Positions 25,536 through 35,288 of a stretch of DNA of 64,000 bases are shown in pieces. The translations under genes and the position numbers were made by a program. Source of the stretch: Sphingopyxis sp. 2PD (GTDB lineage: Bacteria > Pseudomonadota > Alphaproteobacteria > Sphingomonadales > Sphingomonadaceae); NCBI RefSeq assembly GCF_005503695.1, contig NZ_SCMU01000004.1, forward strand, positions 1-64,000, written 5' to 3'. A model generated the notes under the pieces. The model was not told the origin of the DNA and searched no databases. It saw nothing but the letters and a program-made list of their open reading frames with translations. How positions within the stretch are numbered: the stretch's first letter is position 1; each line of letters opens with the position of its first letter.

Positions 25536-28019
25536 CTATTCGGCTTCTTTCTGGAGATTGATGGTCTCCAATCGATAGAGCCCCTTATTGTCCTCAGGTA
25601 CTTTGACTATGAACGTCCGGCCACTATCGTTCAGACGAATAGTATAGCTTCGGCCGGGGGCGAGGCCGATTATGCCGAAGCGACCTGCCGAGTTGGTGAA
25701 GAAGGGTTCGGGCTGGAAACCTTCGTCATCGTTGGACGTGATAAGTCCCACCGCAAGTGCGGCGGGGGCATCGTCTATGCGCAGGAAGCCGACAGCGCTG
25801 ACAAAACGGTCGGTTCCGACGATCAGGCCATAGCCGGAGCGAAATGGGGGTTCAACGCGAACCACACCCGAGCCGATGTCATAGCCGGCTTCGAGACGAT
25901 CGATATCATATTGGACGTCCTGGATGCTGTAGGATGACAGACGGTTGACCACGGCAGCGCCGAATGTTCCGCTCGACGCCTCATATTCGCCATCGCTCAG
26001 ACTACGGCCGGCGATGATGTCGGTGCCTTTCAGCGTGCGGTGCGGTCGGGCAAGCAGGAAGGAATCCTGAATCGGACGACCGATACCGAAAGCACCATCC
26101 GCGAACGCGAACGACGTTCCGATTTGCAGCCTTGCGGTCTGCTCGCCTGTGATGCTTCCGAAATTATTCCCCGAGGTCGCGAGCGACGCGCGCGCCTCGA
26201 AACGGTTGGCAATATAATCGACGACGCCATCGACCGACGTGCTTCCCGACGAATCCTGTACGTTGACCGTATAGCCCAGCGAGCCAACGTCGTTGCCGGA
26301 TCCGCGCGATACTGACGCCCGCGCCAGTTTGCGGCGGCTCTGGTATGTCGCGTCGCCTCTATGCCTGCCGCCGAACAGGACAGAAATGCCAGCGCGAACG
26401 CCGAAATTGGGACCGAAGGCCGACCCGGTGCCATATTCCACCCCGACAGTGGCGCGGATATTGTCTCTCAATTGATGATTGACGTCGGCGAAGAAGGTGC
26501 TCTGGTTGCCGCCGCCCGCGCGCGAGAAATAATTCGCACCGACAACAGCTGTGGTGCGCAGCGAAAAGGCCTGACTATATGTCGCGTTGACGGAAAGATT
26601 CTCGAGCCTGAATCCCGACAGATCGCCGACCGTACCGAAATTGTCGCTTTCATAATTGAATGTCGCGGCGAATCGTTTTGCATCCGCCCCGTTCCCTAAC
26701 GTCAGGCGATAACCGCCCCGCAGCGCAAATCCCGTGCCCCCGCCGGTACTCACCGCACCCTGAAAATCGAAACTGCCGGGGATCACCTGCGGCACGACCT
26801 GCGTTTCGAACGCGACAACCTGGAGGTCCTTGGCAATCTGCACGCCGCCACCGACGATCAGGATATCGCTCAGCGCTTTGCGGTAATTGCCGATGAATAC
26901 GGGGTCGCTGGAATATTTCGGTTGCAGGCTCAGTTCGGGGGCGATCACGCCGAGGGCGACGGTATATTCGTCTTCGCCTGATTCCAGCTCGATCGGATCG
27001 AAAAAATAATCGAACCGCGTTACCTGTTCCCGGCCCGACGCATCCCGAACCACCAACTGGACATCGTTCGATCCGATCTGAATGGGCAGGTCATCGAGGC
27101 TATAGGTGCCGGGCTGAAGATCCAGCGTCTGATGAGGCGCCCCGTTGACGATGACTTCGACCGTCGATGGCGACGCCACGAATATCTGGCGCCCCCCCAG
27201 ATTAACCGCCGACGTGAACGGATCGAAGGTGCGGCGGCTTTTTTCAAGCGCGACCCCACCGATGAAGGGGGTCCGCAGCAGACCCGTGTTTTCGATCTGC
27301 AGATCGCCTGCACTCCAACGCCGGTAACTCTCCGGTTCGTCATATATTGCCCGCACGGCGCGCCGGTAGAAGCGGTAGTCGTCATTTAGGCTTTGCGTAA
27401 AGCCGCCATCGAATTCGACAACGACGTTGCGATACCGCGCCGCCCCGAACAGAAAGACATCCGGCGGCACCACACCGTCCTCGTCACGGTAAAGGAGGTT
27501 CACGCTCGTGTTGAGATAGGCGCTGAACCCGGCGGGCTCAATCGAAGGGAGCAGCGGTTCACGGCTGTCGTTGCGCCCGCCCAATGGCTCGACGGGGCGG
27601 AACAGGGGATCGATCGCGTTTACCGACAACTCCAGTCGCGCCAGATCGAAACCGACGTCGAACCCCGCCACCTGCAGTTCCGCCGGGCTAACGAACGGAT
27701 CCCCGGCGATCGTCTCGTCCAGGCGACGTATGCCCGCGTCGTTCAACAGGCGGATCAGTTCCACCCGGAGCGACAGGCTCTCGATCACGGCCGATCCGTC
27801 GGGATCGACCTGCACGACCACATCGCGCAGAACCTGGCCGTTCCACGTCAGCGGCACCGCCATCGTGACCGTTCGCGACGGCTGCTGTGCCGCGGCAACG
27901 GCGGTGGGTAGCGCCACCTGGTCTGCCGCACGCGCAATCCCCGGCGCGCACAGAATGGCCGCCACAAATGCAAGTTTGCTGACCCCCTCGATCAGCGCGC
28001 CGGGTGCCCCCCTGTTCAT
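25536..28019 (-). CDS. Outer membrane usher (FimD/PapC family)
   Basis: An 827-residue protein with signal sequence ending at ARAADQ. Visible parts are an N-terminal chaperone-binding region, a long beta-barrel of alternating strands, a plug-like middle, and C-terminal domains (FGIIGLAPGRSYTIRL, then VPEDNKGLYRLETINL). It forms the outer-membrane pore through which subunits are assembled. The start ATG follows the chaperone stop by two bases (TGATCATG), showing tight coupling. Confidence 0.9.
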   Translation of the reverse strand: MNRGAPGALIEGVSKLAFVAAILCAPGIARAADQVALPTAVAAAQQPSRTVTMAVPLTWNGQVLRDVVVQVDPDGSAVIESLSLRVELIRLLNDAGIRRLDETIAGDPFVSPAELQVAGFDVGFDLARLELSVNAIDPLFRPVEPLGGRNDSREPLLPSIEPAGFSAYLNTSVNLLYRDEDGVVPPDVFLFGAARYRNVVVEFDGGFTQSLNDDYRFYRRAVRAIYDEPESYRRWSAGDLQIENTGLLRTPFIGGVALEKSRRTFDPFTSAVNLGGRQIFVASPSTVEVIVNGAPHQTLDLQPGTYSLDDLPIQIGSNDVQLVVRDASGREQVTRFDYFFDPIELESGEDEYTVALGVIAPELSLQPKYSSDPVFIGNYRKALSDILIVGGGVQIAKDLQVVAFETQVVPQVIPGSFDFQGAVSTGGGTGFALRGGYRLTLGNGADAKRFAATFNYESDNFGTVGDLSGFRLENLSVNATYSQAFSLRTTAVVGANYFSRAGGGNQSTFFADVNHQLRDNIRATVGVEYGTGSAFGPNFGVRAGISVLFGGRHRGDATYQSRRKLARASVSRGSGNDVGSLGYTVNVQDSSGSTSVDGVVDYIANRFEARASLATSGNNFGSITGEQTARLQIGTSFAFADGAFGIGRPIQDSFLLARPHRTLKGTDIIAGRSLSDGEYEASSGTFGAAVVNRLSSYSIQDVQYDIDRLEAGYDIGSGVVRVEPPFRSGYGLIVGTDRFVSAVGFLRIDDAPAALAVGLITSNDDEGFQPEPFFTNSAGRFGIIGLAPGRSYTIRLNDSGRTFIVKVPEDNKGLYRLETINLQKEAE

Positions 28020-28021
28020 GA

Positions 28022-28756
28022 TCAGGGCACCAAGTTTGCCTGTATCGTGCCCTCGACAAGAGGCTTTTCGGTGGGAATGAAAAAGATACGGGCGCGGCCC
28101 GGAGCGACGACGCCGACGCCGATCAATTTGGACATGTCCTCTGGCGGCAGGCGAAGATCCAGCGCGGTTCCATCCTCGGCGGTGCCGTTGATCTGCCATG
28201 GACGGGTTCCGGCGGTGAAATACCGCGTACCGCGATTGGACAGACGGACTTCGATACCGGGCACCTCAGCGCGAACGACCGGACGGATCGCTTCGACGAA
28301 AGGCTCGGGACTCGTGCCATCGGGGATCACATTGACCAGGACGTTGAAGTTCACGACGAGTTGAACCTGCGACTGGCCGGGAGCAATATCGACGGGAATC
28401 TGCCGTATCTGCATGTAATAGACTTCGGACGCCGCCAGGTCCGGTTCGCCGACATACTGGACGCGAAACACCTGTTGCGACCGGGCCGGCACCACCCTTT
28501 GGGCAGGAAACAGCAGGAAAAGCTCGTCGGCAGGGGTCAGTTCCAGTTCGCCCGCTTCGGTTATGACGCCGCGAAACATCTGGACTTCGACCGGAAACTC
28601 GTTCTGGCCGGGATTGCTCAGTTCGACACGGGCAACGGACCCGCGTCCCAGTGGCTTCACTTCGACGACCATCGGCGACACCCGCGCCGCTTCGGCCGCA
28701 ACCGGCAAGATGGCCAGCGCGACCGCTCCGTAAACGACCAGCAACTTCCTGAACAT
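28022..28756 (-). CDS. Periplasmic pilus chaperone (PapD-like)
   Basis: A 244-residue protein with signal peptide (ending VAAEAARVSP). It has two Ig-like domains. The N-terminal domain ends in an LFLLFPAQRVVPARSQQVFRV block, similar to the chaperone G1-strand and subunit-binding region. It folds and delivers subunits to the usher. It is preceded by the main subunit gene with a hairpin between them. Confidence 0.88.
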   Translation of the reverse strand: MFRKLLVVYGAVALAILPVAAEAARVSPMVVEVKPLGRGSVARVELSNPGQNEFPVEVQMFRGVITEAGELELTPADELFLLFPAQRVVPARSQQVFRVQYVGEPDLAASEVYYMQIRQIPVDIAPGQSQVQLVVNFNVLVNVIPDGTSPEPFVEAIRPVVRAEVPGIEVRLSNRGTRYFTAGTRPWQINGTAEDGTALDLRLPPEDMSKLIGVGVVAPGRARIFFIPTEKPLVEGTIQANLVP

Positions 28757-28831
28757 TTTGGCGCCCCCCGGGCCATTGCCGCTACGGCAAATCCCTCACC
28801 CCACCGTTGTGGGCATTACGTCTGAAATTAT

Positions 28832-28870
28832 AACGAAGAAGAAGGAGGGAACCCGAAGTTCCCCCCTTCG
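28832..28870 (-). terminator. Attenuator-like hairpin after the pilin gene
   Basis: Read leftward, GAAGGGGGGAAC and GTTCCCTCCTTC form a stem with a short loop, followed by TTCTTCTTCG. It stands between the main subunit and chaperone genes and would let more subunit than chaperone or usher be made, as in many pilus operons. Confidence 0.6.
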
Positions 28871-28893
28871 CCTAAATCGTATCGGGACCGGGA

Positions 28894-29454
28894 TTAGACC
28901 GGGCCGAGGGTCAGGACGGCCGTGTCGGTATAGACACCGGCAACCGGACGCTTCGCCGTGTCGTCGCGGTCGATGACGACACGAAGCAGTGCGTCGTCGT
29001 GGAACGCGCCACCGGCGTTCACCGAATCCGCAGCCTCAAGACGCGTCCGGAAGTCCAGGTTGGGGAAGCTGGCGTCGGTCGAATTGAGCAGGACGCGGTA
29101 TTCGATCTTGTTCGTAAAATCGAGCGGATCATTGGCCGCAAGCGCTGCGCCGGCTGCATTCAGCAGGCCGTCGTTCGTCGACGTCGCCGACAGCTTGGCC
29201 GCATAGTTGCAGCTGACATAGATGTTCTGCGACTGGCTTTGCGAACCGTTCTTGAGCAACAGGGCATTTGCACCCGGGGCTTCATTGATGTTGACTTCCG
29301 CGAAAACGACAGCCGTCGGATCTTCGATGCTGCATTCCTGATCGACCGTTGCGGTGACCGACAGGTCAGCCGAATCGGTGTTGCTCTGGGCAAATGCCGC
29401 CGTCGACATCAACGCGGTCGATGCGACCGCTGCCATAAGTAGTTTCTTCATCAT
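28894..29454 (-). CDS. Main pilus subunit, spore coat protein U-like
   Basis: A 186-residue secreted protein with signal peptide (MMKKLLMAAVASTALM...AFAQ). Two cysteines (QECSIED and VSCNYAAK) would form the subunit disulphide. The C-terminus AGVYTDTAVLTLGPV matches the spore-coat-U subunit ending (YxDTVxxTxxx). It is the first gene of the chaperone-usher operon and the likely major shaft protein. Two ATGs (29454, 29451) follow a GGGAAGAAG ribosome site. Confidence 0.85.
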   Translation of the reverse strand: MMKKLLMAAVASTALMSTAAFAQSNTDSADLSVTATVDQECSIEDPTAVVFAEVNINEAPGANALLLKNGSQSQSQNIYVSCNYAAKLSATSTNDGLLNAAGAALAANDPLDFTNKIEYRVLLNSTDASFPNLDFRTRLEAADSVNAGGAFHDDALLRVVIDRDDTAKRPVAGVYTDTAVLTLGPV

Positions 29455-30377
29455 CTTCTTCCCTCTATTATGCCGCTTCCGACCAAAAGCCGGGTAGCGG
29501 TTTGATAATTGCACCGGTTGGTCGGAGAACCGGGAGGGCATCGGTGCCTGCCCCGCCGGTTTGATCCGCCCGCGACAAACCCGCAGGCGAAAATTCAGGT
29601 CAGGGCGATCGGCATCACCCCCGAATAATTGCCAACCTGCGGATCGCGGCCCGGCAGTGCGGCCGTTTCAACAGACAATTGATTTTCAGCCGACGGGAAG
29701 CCGTGGGCGCCGTCGACGTCTGATTTTCAGCCGACGGGAAGCCGTGGGCGCCGTCGACGTCTGCGGCATCAAGGATCGGCGTTCGGCCCTTGGTATTCCC
29801 GGCAGTCGCGACCACCGACAACGGCAACAAAGCCGTGGCCCCGCTGGATCGCGCCACCTTTCGGCGAAGACGATATGCCAAAAAAAACCCCCAATGCCGG
29901 ACAAGATGCCTGAATTGCTCAAGGCACGTTGCCGGGCGCTATTCTTGTGTCTCTCACCACCCCCGTGGTCAAAGAATCATTCAAATCTGATAGAGAAAAT
30001 AAACATTCTATTTACATTAGCAATGCCGATACCACTCAGCTCGACCCATTTGAGGCGCCCGATCGCACTCTGTTCCCCTTTGAGACAGTGATCGACAACA
30101 CATTAATATCATGGAAAAAAGCGGAATCGCCGGATTCTCGTGGCTTTGGCGGTGCCGGATGGCGCGCGAATCGGATCGTTCCTGACAACGCTCGGCGTCA
30201 ACTGAGCGCGATAGGCAAACTAAACTTTTAACTTATCTGGTCTTTGCCGTGCGCTCCCCCGCCCGGCTGGGCACCGCCCGCAACGCCGCGCATCGCGCCT
30301 CGGCGGCCGTCGTCAAGCGCGCACGCATGGCCGCATATCGGTTCCGGTAACGCCGCCTTAACCCCAGAGCGCCGATC
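29455..30377. other. 0.9-kb gene-poor region between pilus operon and PilZ-XRE gene
   Basis: I see no supported gene. About 29.95-30.24 kb is clearly richer in A and T than its neighbours, including an AATAAACATTCTATTTACATT tract. A 100-codon open frame at 29929-30231 has no recognisable domain and unusual composition, so I do not call it a gene. The stretch must hold the promoter of the pilus operon at its left end. It also contains a 41-bp tandem duplication. Confidence 0.6.
29681..29762. repeat. Two exact 41-bp tandem copies
   Basis: Positions 29681-29721 and 29722-29762 are identical, starting GATTTTCAGCCGACGGG and ending GCGCCGTCGACGTCT. They are head to tail with no spacer. A recent slippage or unequal exchange event is likely. 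They lie about 230 bp upstream of the main pilin gene, so a regulatory effect is possible. Confidence 0.9.
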
Positions 30378-31046
30378 ATGGACGCGATGGCAATCCCGGC
30401 ATTTATCGAAAAAGCCCCGTCAGGCGGCACAGCGCGCAGTACGCGGCGGACCTTGCGACTGCGGCTGCAAGGCCGGGCTGGCGGCGGCGATTTGAACGTA
30501 TCGGTGCACAATATCTCGGCGACGGGTCTGTTGCTGGAAGGCGATGCCGCGCTGGCGGTTGACGACCGCATCGACATCGACTTACCGCATGCAGGGGTGA
30601 CCCGCGCGAGGGTCATCTGGGTCAGCGGCGCGCTCTATGGCTGTCAGTTCGAAACCCCGATCTCGTCCGCGACGCTGAGCGCGGCGCAGCTTCGCGCGGT
30701 CGTCAGCGGCGATCGCACGGAGGACGTCTCTGCAAACGAACCCACCGACGAGAGCTTTGGCGACCGGCTCCACCGCCTGCGGACCGCCAAGCGGCTGACG
30801 CAGCTGGAAATTGCTGGCGAACTGGGGGTGAGCGAGCAGTCGATCTCGGCCTGGGAGCAGAACAAGGCGCGGCCCAAGGCGGGACGGATCAAGGCGCTGG
30901 CGATCCTCCTGAACGTCGAAGTGACCGAATTGCTGGGAATCGACGAGGCGCATAGCCTGCGCGATGTCGTTGCGCGCGCCAAAGCGCAGGTCGCCGAAGC
31001 CGCCGCGATCAGCGCCGATAACGTCAAGATCATCATCGAAATCTGA
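30378..31046 (+). CDS. PilZ-XRE fusion regulator
   Basis: A 222-residue protein. Residues 20-100 resemble a PilZ domain: an Arg-rich RSTRRTLRLRL segment and HNISATGLLLEG (N-x-S-x-x-G, N45 to G50), the usual c-di-GMP contacts. Residues 128-187 form an XRE/Cro-type helix-turn-helix (TQLEIAGELGVSEQSISAWEQNKARPK). A helical tail follows. A c-di-GMP-responsive DNA-binding regulator is the simplest reading. It lies at the edge of the pilus region, divergent from it, and may control it. Confidence 0.75.
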   Translation: MDAMAIPAFIEKAPSGGTARSTRRTLRLRLQGRAGGGDLNVSVHNISATGLLLEGDAALAVDDRIDIDLPHAGVTRARVIWVSGALYGCQFETPISSATLSAAQLRAVVSGDRTEDVSANEPTDESFGDRLHRLRTAKRLTQLEIAGELGVSEQSISAWEQNKARPKAGRIKALAILLNVEVTELLGIDEAHSLRDVVARAKAQVAEAAAISADNVKIIIEI

Positions 31047-31082
31047 ACGGTTGCGCGACGCGCGCCGCGCGCGACGAAGGAG

Positions 31083-32120
31083 CTATCCCGCGCGGTTGGG
31101 CAGCAGCAGGCTGGCGTCGCCATAGCTGTAAAAGCGATACTCGCTCGCGATCGCATGGGCATAGGCCGCCTGCATCGTCTCCAGCCCCATCAGCGCACTG
31201 ACCAGCATGAACAAGGTCGACTTTGGCAGGTGGAAATTGGTCATCAGCCCGTCGATCGCCTTGAATCGGTAGCCAGGGGTGATGAAGATCGCGGTATCGC
31301 CCGCGAAGGCCGTGATCGTGCCGTCGTCCTGTGCGGCGCTTTCGAGCAGGCGCAGGCTGGTGGTGCCGACCGCGATGATCCGCCCGCCAGCGACGCGCAC
31401 CGCGTTGAGCCGCGCCGCGGTGTCGGGCTCGATCCGCCCCCATTCGGCATGCATCACATGATCGTCGGTGTCGTCGGCCTTCACTGGCAGGAAGGTTCCC
31501 GCGCCGACGTGCAGCGTCAGCGTTTCGGTCGCGACGCCCGCGGTTTCCAGCGCCGCGAGCAAGCCGGGGGTAAAATGCAGCGCCGCGGTCGGCGCCGCAA
31601 CCGCGCCATCCTTGGCCGCGAACATCGTCTGATAATCGGACCGATCGTCGTCGTCGGTCGCGCGCTTGCCCGCGATATAGGGTGGCAGCGGCATCGTCCC
31701 CGCGCGTTCGAGCAGCACTTCGACCGGTTCGTCGCCCGCGAAGGCCAGAATGAAGCTGCCGTCGGGCAGGCGCTCCTCGGCCACGGCCGCGACCTCCGCG
31801 CCGAAATCGACCGTCTCGCCAACGCGCAGCCGTTTTGCGTTGCGCACGAACGCCTGCCAGCGGCGCAGGTCGATCCGCTTGTGCAAGGTGGCGCCGATGC
31901 GTGCGTCGCCGCGCCGCCCTTCCAATTGCGCGGGAATCACGCGCGTGTCGTTGAACACCAGGCAGTCGCCGGGGCGCAGCCATGTCGGCAGGTCGCCGAC
32001 CGCTGCATCGATGATCGTCCCGCCATCGACCACCAGCATCCGCGCCGCATCGCGCGGTCGCGCCGGGCGCAGCGCGATGCGCTCGTTCGGCAGGTCGAAA
32101 TCAAAGGCGTCGACGCGCAT
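31083..32120 (-). CDS. queA: S-adenosylmethionine:tRNA ribosyltransferase-isomerase
   Basis: A 345-residue QueA making epoxyqueuosine from preQ1-tRNA. Motifs include [24 protein letters not shown] at the N-terminus, [34 protein letters not shown] and the C-terminal [17 protein letters not shown]. It follows the cyclophilin gene (14 bp) on the same strand. The next gene in the queuosine pathway, tgt, is 10 kb away downstream. Confidence 0.95.
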   Translation of the reverse strand: MRVDAFDFDLPNERIALRPARPRDAARMLVVDGGTIIDAAVGDLPTWLRPGDCLVFNDTRVIPAQLEGRRGDARIGATLHKRIDLRRWQAFVRNAKRLRVGETVDFGAEVAAVAEERLPDGSFILAFAGDEPVEVLLERAGTMPLPPYIAGKRATDDDDRSDYQTMFAAKDGAVAAPTAALHFTPGLLAALETAGVATETLTLHVGAGTFLPVKADDTDDHVMHAEWGRIEPDTAARLNAVRVAGGRIIAVGTTSLRLLESAAQDDGTITAFAGDTAIFITPGYRFKAIDGLMTNFHLPKSTLFMLVSALMGLETMQAAYAHAIASEYRFYSYGDASLLLPNRAG

Positions 32121-32134
32121 CGCGCGCGAATCCC

Positions 32135-32944
32135 TTAACGGATCGGGGCGTTGAGCTGGTCGGCGGTGATCTCGGCCGCAGGTGCCGGCGCCGGCACTGC
32201 TTCGACCAGCATCGACGCGGGCGGCATCGGCTTGTTGTCGGCAGCGACCGCCACCTGGACCATGCTCGACATCACCGCGGGCGGCTCGCCCTTCTGGATC
32301 GCATCGATATATTGCATGCCCGATATGACACGGCCGAACGCGGTGTAGCGGTTGTCGAGTGCGAAGCGCGGCTGGAACATGATGAAGAACTGGCTGTTCG
32401 CGCTGTCTTCGCTTTCGGCGCGCGCCATCGACACGGTACCGCGCAGGTGCGGGGTGACGTTGAATTCGGCCTTGAGGTCGGGCAGCTGCGAGCCGCCCTG
32501 CCCGGTCGCGGTCGGATCGCCCGTCTGCGCCATGAAGCCGTCGATCACACGGTGGAATTTGACCCCGTCGTAAAAGCCCGCGCGCGCCAGCTGCTTGACG
32601 CGATCGACATGGTTCGGGGCGACTTGGGGATAAAGCTGGATCACCACCCGCCCACCGGTCGAAAGGTCCAGGTTGAGCATAAATTCGGGGTTGTTGATGT
32701 ACTGATCGGGCGTCATCGTCGGGGCCGCCGGAGCCGCGGCGGCAGCGGGTGCGGCCTCCGCCGCAGTGCCGGCGTCGGGCGCGGGCGGAACATCGACCGG
32801 CGGCGGCGGAGCGTCCGTCGGCGGCGCGGGCTGCGCCGTTTCGGGCATCGGGTTCGGCGCGGGCGGCGCCTCTTGCGCGGCGGCCGAAGCCGCGAGACCG
32901 AACGCCATCGCCGTGAAGATCATGGGGCGGAAGGAAAATTTCAT
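32135..32944 (-). CDS. Secreted cyclophilin-type peptidyl-prolyl isomerase
   Basis: A 269-residue protein: signal peptide (ending SAAAQE), a Pro/Ala-rich linker (about 25-80), then a cyclophilin domain. Catalytic-site motifs are [37 protein letters not shown] and [11 protein letters not shown]. It should speed proline isomerisation in the periplasm. It belongs to the leftward run xseB-ispA-coaD-ppi-queA. Confidence 0.9.
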   Translation of the reverse strand: MKFSFRPMIFTAMAFGLAASAAAQEAPPAPNPMPETAQPAPPTDAPPPPVDVPPAPDAGTAAEAAPAAAAAPAAPTMTPDQYINNPEFMLNLDLSTGGRVVIQLYPQVAPNHVDRVKQLARAGFYDGVKFHRVIDGFMAQTGDPTATGQGGSQLPDLKAEFNVTPHLRGTVSMARAESEDSANSQFFIMFQPRFALDNRYTAFGRVISGMQYIDAIQKGEPPAVMSSMVQVAVAADNKPMPPASMLVEAVPAPAPAAEITADQLNAPIR

Positions 32945-33030
32945 GCTGGATCGGCCTCTGTCAGAAAATCGGATCTTGCGCCCCGTTGGCGCGCCCTAGC
33001 GGGAAAAAGCTGAACGCTCAATGATCGGTA

Positions 33031-33537
33031 TCAGCGATCGCCCTGGAGCAGCCCGCGCTCGGCAATACGCCCGACGACGGCGTCGCGCACCGAAGGCGTC
33101 ACGAATTTGTGGATGTCGCCGCCAAAGATCGCGATTTCCTTGACCAGTCGCGACGCGATTGGTTGCAGGCTGACGTCCGCCATCAAAAAAACGGTTTCCA
33201 CGCGGGCGTTGAGCTGGCGGTTCATGCCCGTCAGCTGATACTCATATTCGAAATCGGTGACGCCGCGAATGCCGCGTACGACGATCGACGCCCCCTGCGC
33301 GTCGGCGAAGTCCATCAGCAGCGAATTGAAGCCGACAACCTCGATATTGCCCTCGATGTCCGCGACTTCGGCCTTCACCATGGCGATCCGTTCGTCGTCG
33401 TCGAACAAGGGCGATTTCGCGATATTGGTGGTCACCCCGATGATCAGCCGGTCGACCAGCTTCGCGCCGCGGCGGATGATGTCCATATGCCCCAGCGTGA
33501 TCGGGTCGAAGGTTCCGGGATAAACCCCAATGCGCAT
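33031..33537 (-). CDS. coaD: Phosphopantetheine adenylyltransferase
   Basis: A 168-residue CoaD, the fourth step of coenzyme A synthesis. Motifs are GVYPGTFDPITLGHMDII (T/HxGH nucleotide site), FADAQGASIVVRGIRGVTDFEYEYQ and MADVSLQPIASRLVKEIA. The ATG overlaps the ispA stop by one base (TGATG), showing coupling. Confidence 0.96.
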   Translation of the reverse strand: MRIGVYPGTFDPITLGHMDIIRRGAKLVDRLIIGVTTNIAKSPLFDDDERIAMVKAEVADIEGNIEVVGFNSLLMDFADAQGASIVVRGIRGVTDFEYEYQLTGMNRQLNARVETVFLMADVSLQPIASRLVKEIAIFGGDIHKFVTPSVRDAVVGRIAERGLLQGDR

Positions 33538-34457
33538 CAACGGTCCCTTTCCACGACATAGCGGGCGATGGCGCGCAGCAGCGTCGCCTCGTCGCCAAAG
33601 CTCGCCAGATGTCCGATCGCCTGGTCGACCAGCGCCGTCGCCTGTTCGCGCGCCCGCTCCAGTCCCATCAACGTGACAAAGGTCCCCTTGCCCGCCGCCG
33701 CGTCCTTGTGCAGCGCCTTGCCCGCCAGCGCCTCGTCGCCCTCGACATCCATGATGTCGTCGGCGATCTGGAAGGCGAGCCCGATGTCGCGCGCATAGGC
33801 GCGCAGCGCGGTGCGCCCCTCGGGCGGGATCCGCGCCAAAATGGCGCCCGCCTCGACCGAAAAGGCGATCAGCGCCCCGGTCTTGAGCTGTTGCAGCCGC
33901 GTCACCGTCGGCAGGTCGAAGTTCGATGTTTCGGCGGCGAGATCCATCATCTGGCCGCCCGCCATCCCGGCCGGCCCGGCGGCGCGCGCGAGTTCGCAGC
34001 ACAGCTCGCCGCGCACGAACGGATCGCTGCTCGTCGCTGGATCGCACAGCCATTCGAACGCCAGGGCATGGAGCGAATCGCCCGCCAGCACCGCGGTCGC
34101 CTCGTCGAACGCCTTGTGCACCGTCGGCTTGCCGCGGCGCAGATCGTCATCGTCCATGCACGGCAGATCGTCGTGGATCAGCGAATAGACGTGCATCGCC
34201 TCGACCGCCGCGCCGACGCGCAGGCTGAGCCCGCGATCGACATGGAACAGGTCGCCCGCGGCGCGCACGAGCAGCGGGCGCAGCCGCTTGCCGCCCGCAA
34301 TCGCGGCATGGCGCATCGCTTCGTAAAGCGGCGCGCGCGGGTCCTTGGGAACCGGCAGCAGCTGGTCGAACAGCCGGTCGATGCCCGCCATCACCTCGGC
34401 CTGGGTGGCAAGCAGCAACTGCGTTCCGCTCGAAAGATCGTCGCTGGGGGACGTCAT
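33537..34457 (-). CDS. ispA: Polyprenyl synthetase, farnesyl diphosphate synthase type
   Basis: A 306-residue trans-prenyltransferase. The first Asp-rich motif is DDLPCMDDDDLRRG and the second is QIADDIMDVEGD; GGKRLRPLLV and TGALI are also present. The length and the small residues before the first motif fit geranyl/farnesyl chain length. It makes C15 for quinones, hopanoids and carotenoids. The gene starts 6 bp after xseB and overlaps coaD. Confidence 0.93.
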   Translation of the reverse strand: MTSPSDDLSSGTQLLLATQAEVMAGIDRLFDQLLPVPKDPRAPLYEAMRHAAIAGGKRLRPLLVRAAGDLFHVDRGLSLRVGAAVEAMHVYSLIHDDLPCMDDDDLRRGKPTVHKAFDEATAVLAGDSLHALAFEWLCDPATSSDPFVRGELCCELARAAGPAGMAGGQMMDLAAETSNFDLPTVTRLQQLKTGALIAFSVEAGAILARIPPEGRTALRAYARDIGLAFQIADDIMDVEGDEALAGKALHKDAAAGKGTFVTLMGLERAREQATALVDQAIGHLASFGDEATLLRAIARYVVERDR

Positions 34458-34463
34458 GACCGT

Positions 34464-34739
34464 TCAGCTTTCGCCGAAGGGGGTGGTTCCCGCCGGTCGC
34501 CCGTCGGCGCCCAGGCTCACCTGCTCGATCCGCGCCTGCGCCGCGGCGAGCCGCGCTTCGCAATGGCTGCGCACCGCATGGCCGCGCTCATAAAGCGCCA
34601 CCGATTCCTCCAGGCTGACATCGCCGCTTTCCAGCCGCCGCACGATCGTTTCCAGCTCGTCCATCGCGGCCTCGAACGAAAGCGCGGTAATGGCAGGGTC
34701 CGGGGCGGGCGCGGCAGCGGCGTCGGGGGTGTCCGTCAT
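34464..34739 (-). CDS. xseB: Exodeoxyribonuclease VII small subunit
   Basis: A 91-residue XseB with the core FEAAMDELETIVRRLESGDVSLEESVALYERG. It pairs with XseA to degrade single-stranded DNA. The start chosen (MTDTPDA) gives an Ala/Pro-rich lead before the core. It is the first gene of the ispA-coaD operon. Confidence 0.93.
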   Translation of the reverse strand: MTDTPDAAAAPAPDPAITALSFEAAMDELETIVRRLESGDVSLEESVALYERGHAVRSHCEARLAAAQARIEQVSLGADGRPAGTTPFGES

Positions 34740-34850
34740 GGCCCTGCTTTGGCCCTTTCGCCCCCCAATGGTCAAGTGCGGTCAGGCTTGACGTCGCACC
34801 GCGTCCGCCTAGGCTGGCCCGCACCCGATCGCCAGGACGAAAGCTCCGTC

Positions 34851-35267
34851 ATGACCCTGCAAACCGTCGCTGCTTATTTCGCCACCGCGATCATCTTTGG
34901 CATTCTCGACGCGGTCTGGCTCCGTACGATGCTGACGAAAGTCTATCGTCCTGAAATCGGCGCGCTGCTGATGGATGGCTGGCGCCCGGCGCCGGCGCTG
35001 ATCTTCTATGCGCTCTATATGCTCGGTATCCAGATTTTCGCCGTCGCGCCGGCGCTGGCAGCGGGCAAATGGCAGGTCGCGGCGCAATGGGGGGCGATGT
35101 TCGGCTTTTTCTGCTACATGACCTATGACCTTACCAACCACGCGACGATGAAAATCTGGTCGACCAAGGTGACGTTGCTCGACATCGCGTGGGGGACGCT
35201 CGCGACGGGGTTTGCGGCGGGCGCCGCGGCGTGGCTGGTGCTGACCCTGCTGCCGCGACCCGCCTGA
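34851..35267 (+). CDS. DUF2177 membrane protein
   Basis: A 138-residue protein with four hydrophobic segments. It contains FGILDAVWLRTML, FYALYMLGIQIF, GFFCYMTYDLTNHATMKIWS and DIAWGTLATG, the DUF2177 signature. The function is unknown. It is a single gene, divergent from xseB. Confidence 0.85.
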   Translation: MTLQTVAAYFATAIIFGILDAVWLRTMLTKVYRPEIGALLMDGWRPAPALIFYALYMLGIQIFAVAPALAAGKWQVAAQWGAMFGFFCYMTYDLTNHATMKIWSTKVTLLDIAWGTLATGFAAGAAAWLVLTLLPRPA

Positions 35268-35288
35268 CCCCGCTTGGCCTTCAGGCCT

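Noticed and set aside
29929-30231. 100-codon open frame in the AT-richer gap
   Set aside because: No ribosome site, no domain and no repeat elsewhere in the window. It is reported as intergenic.
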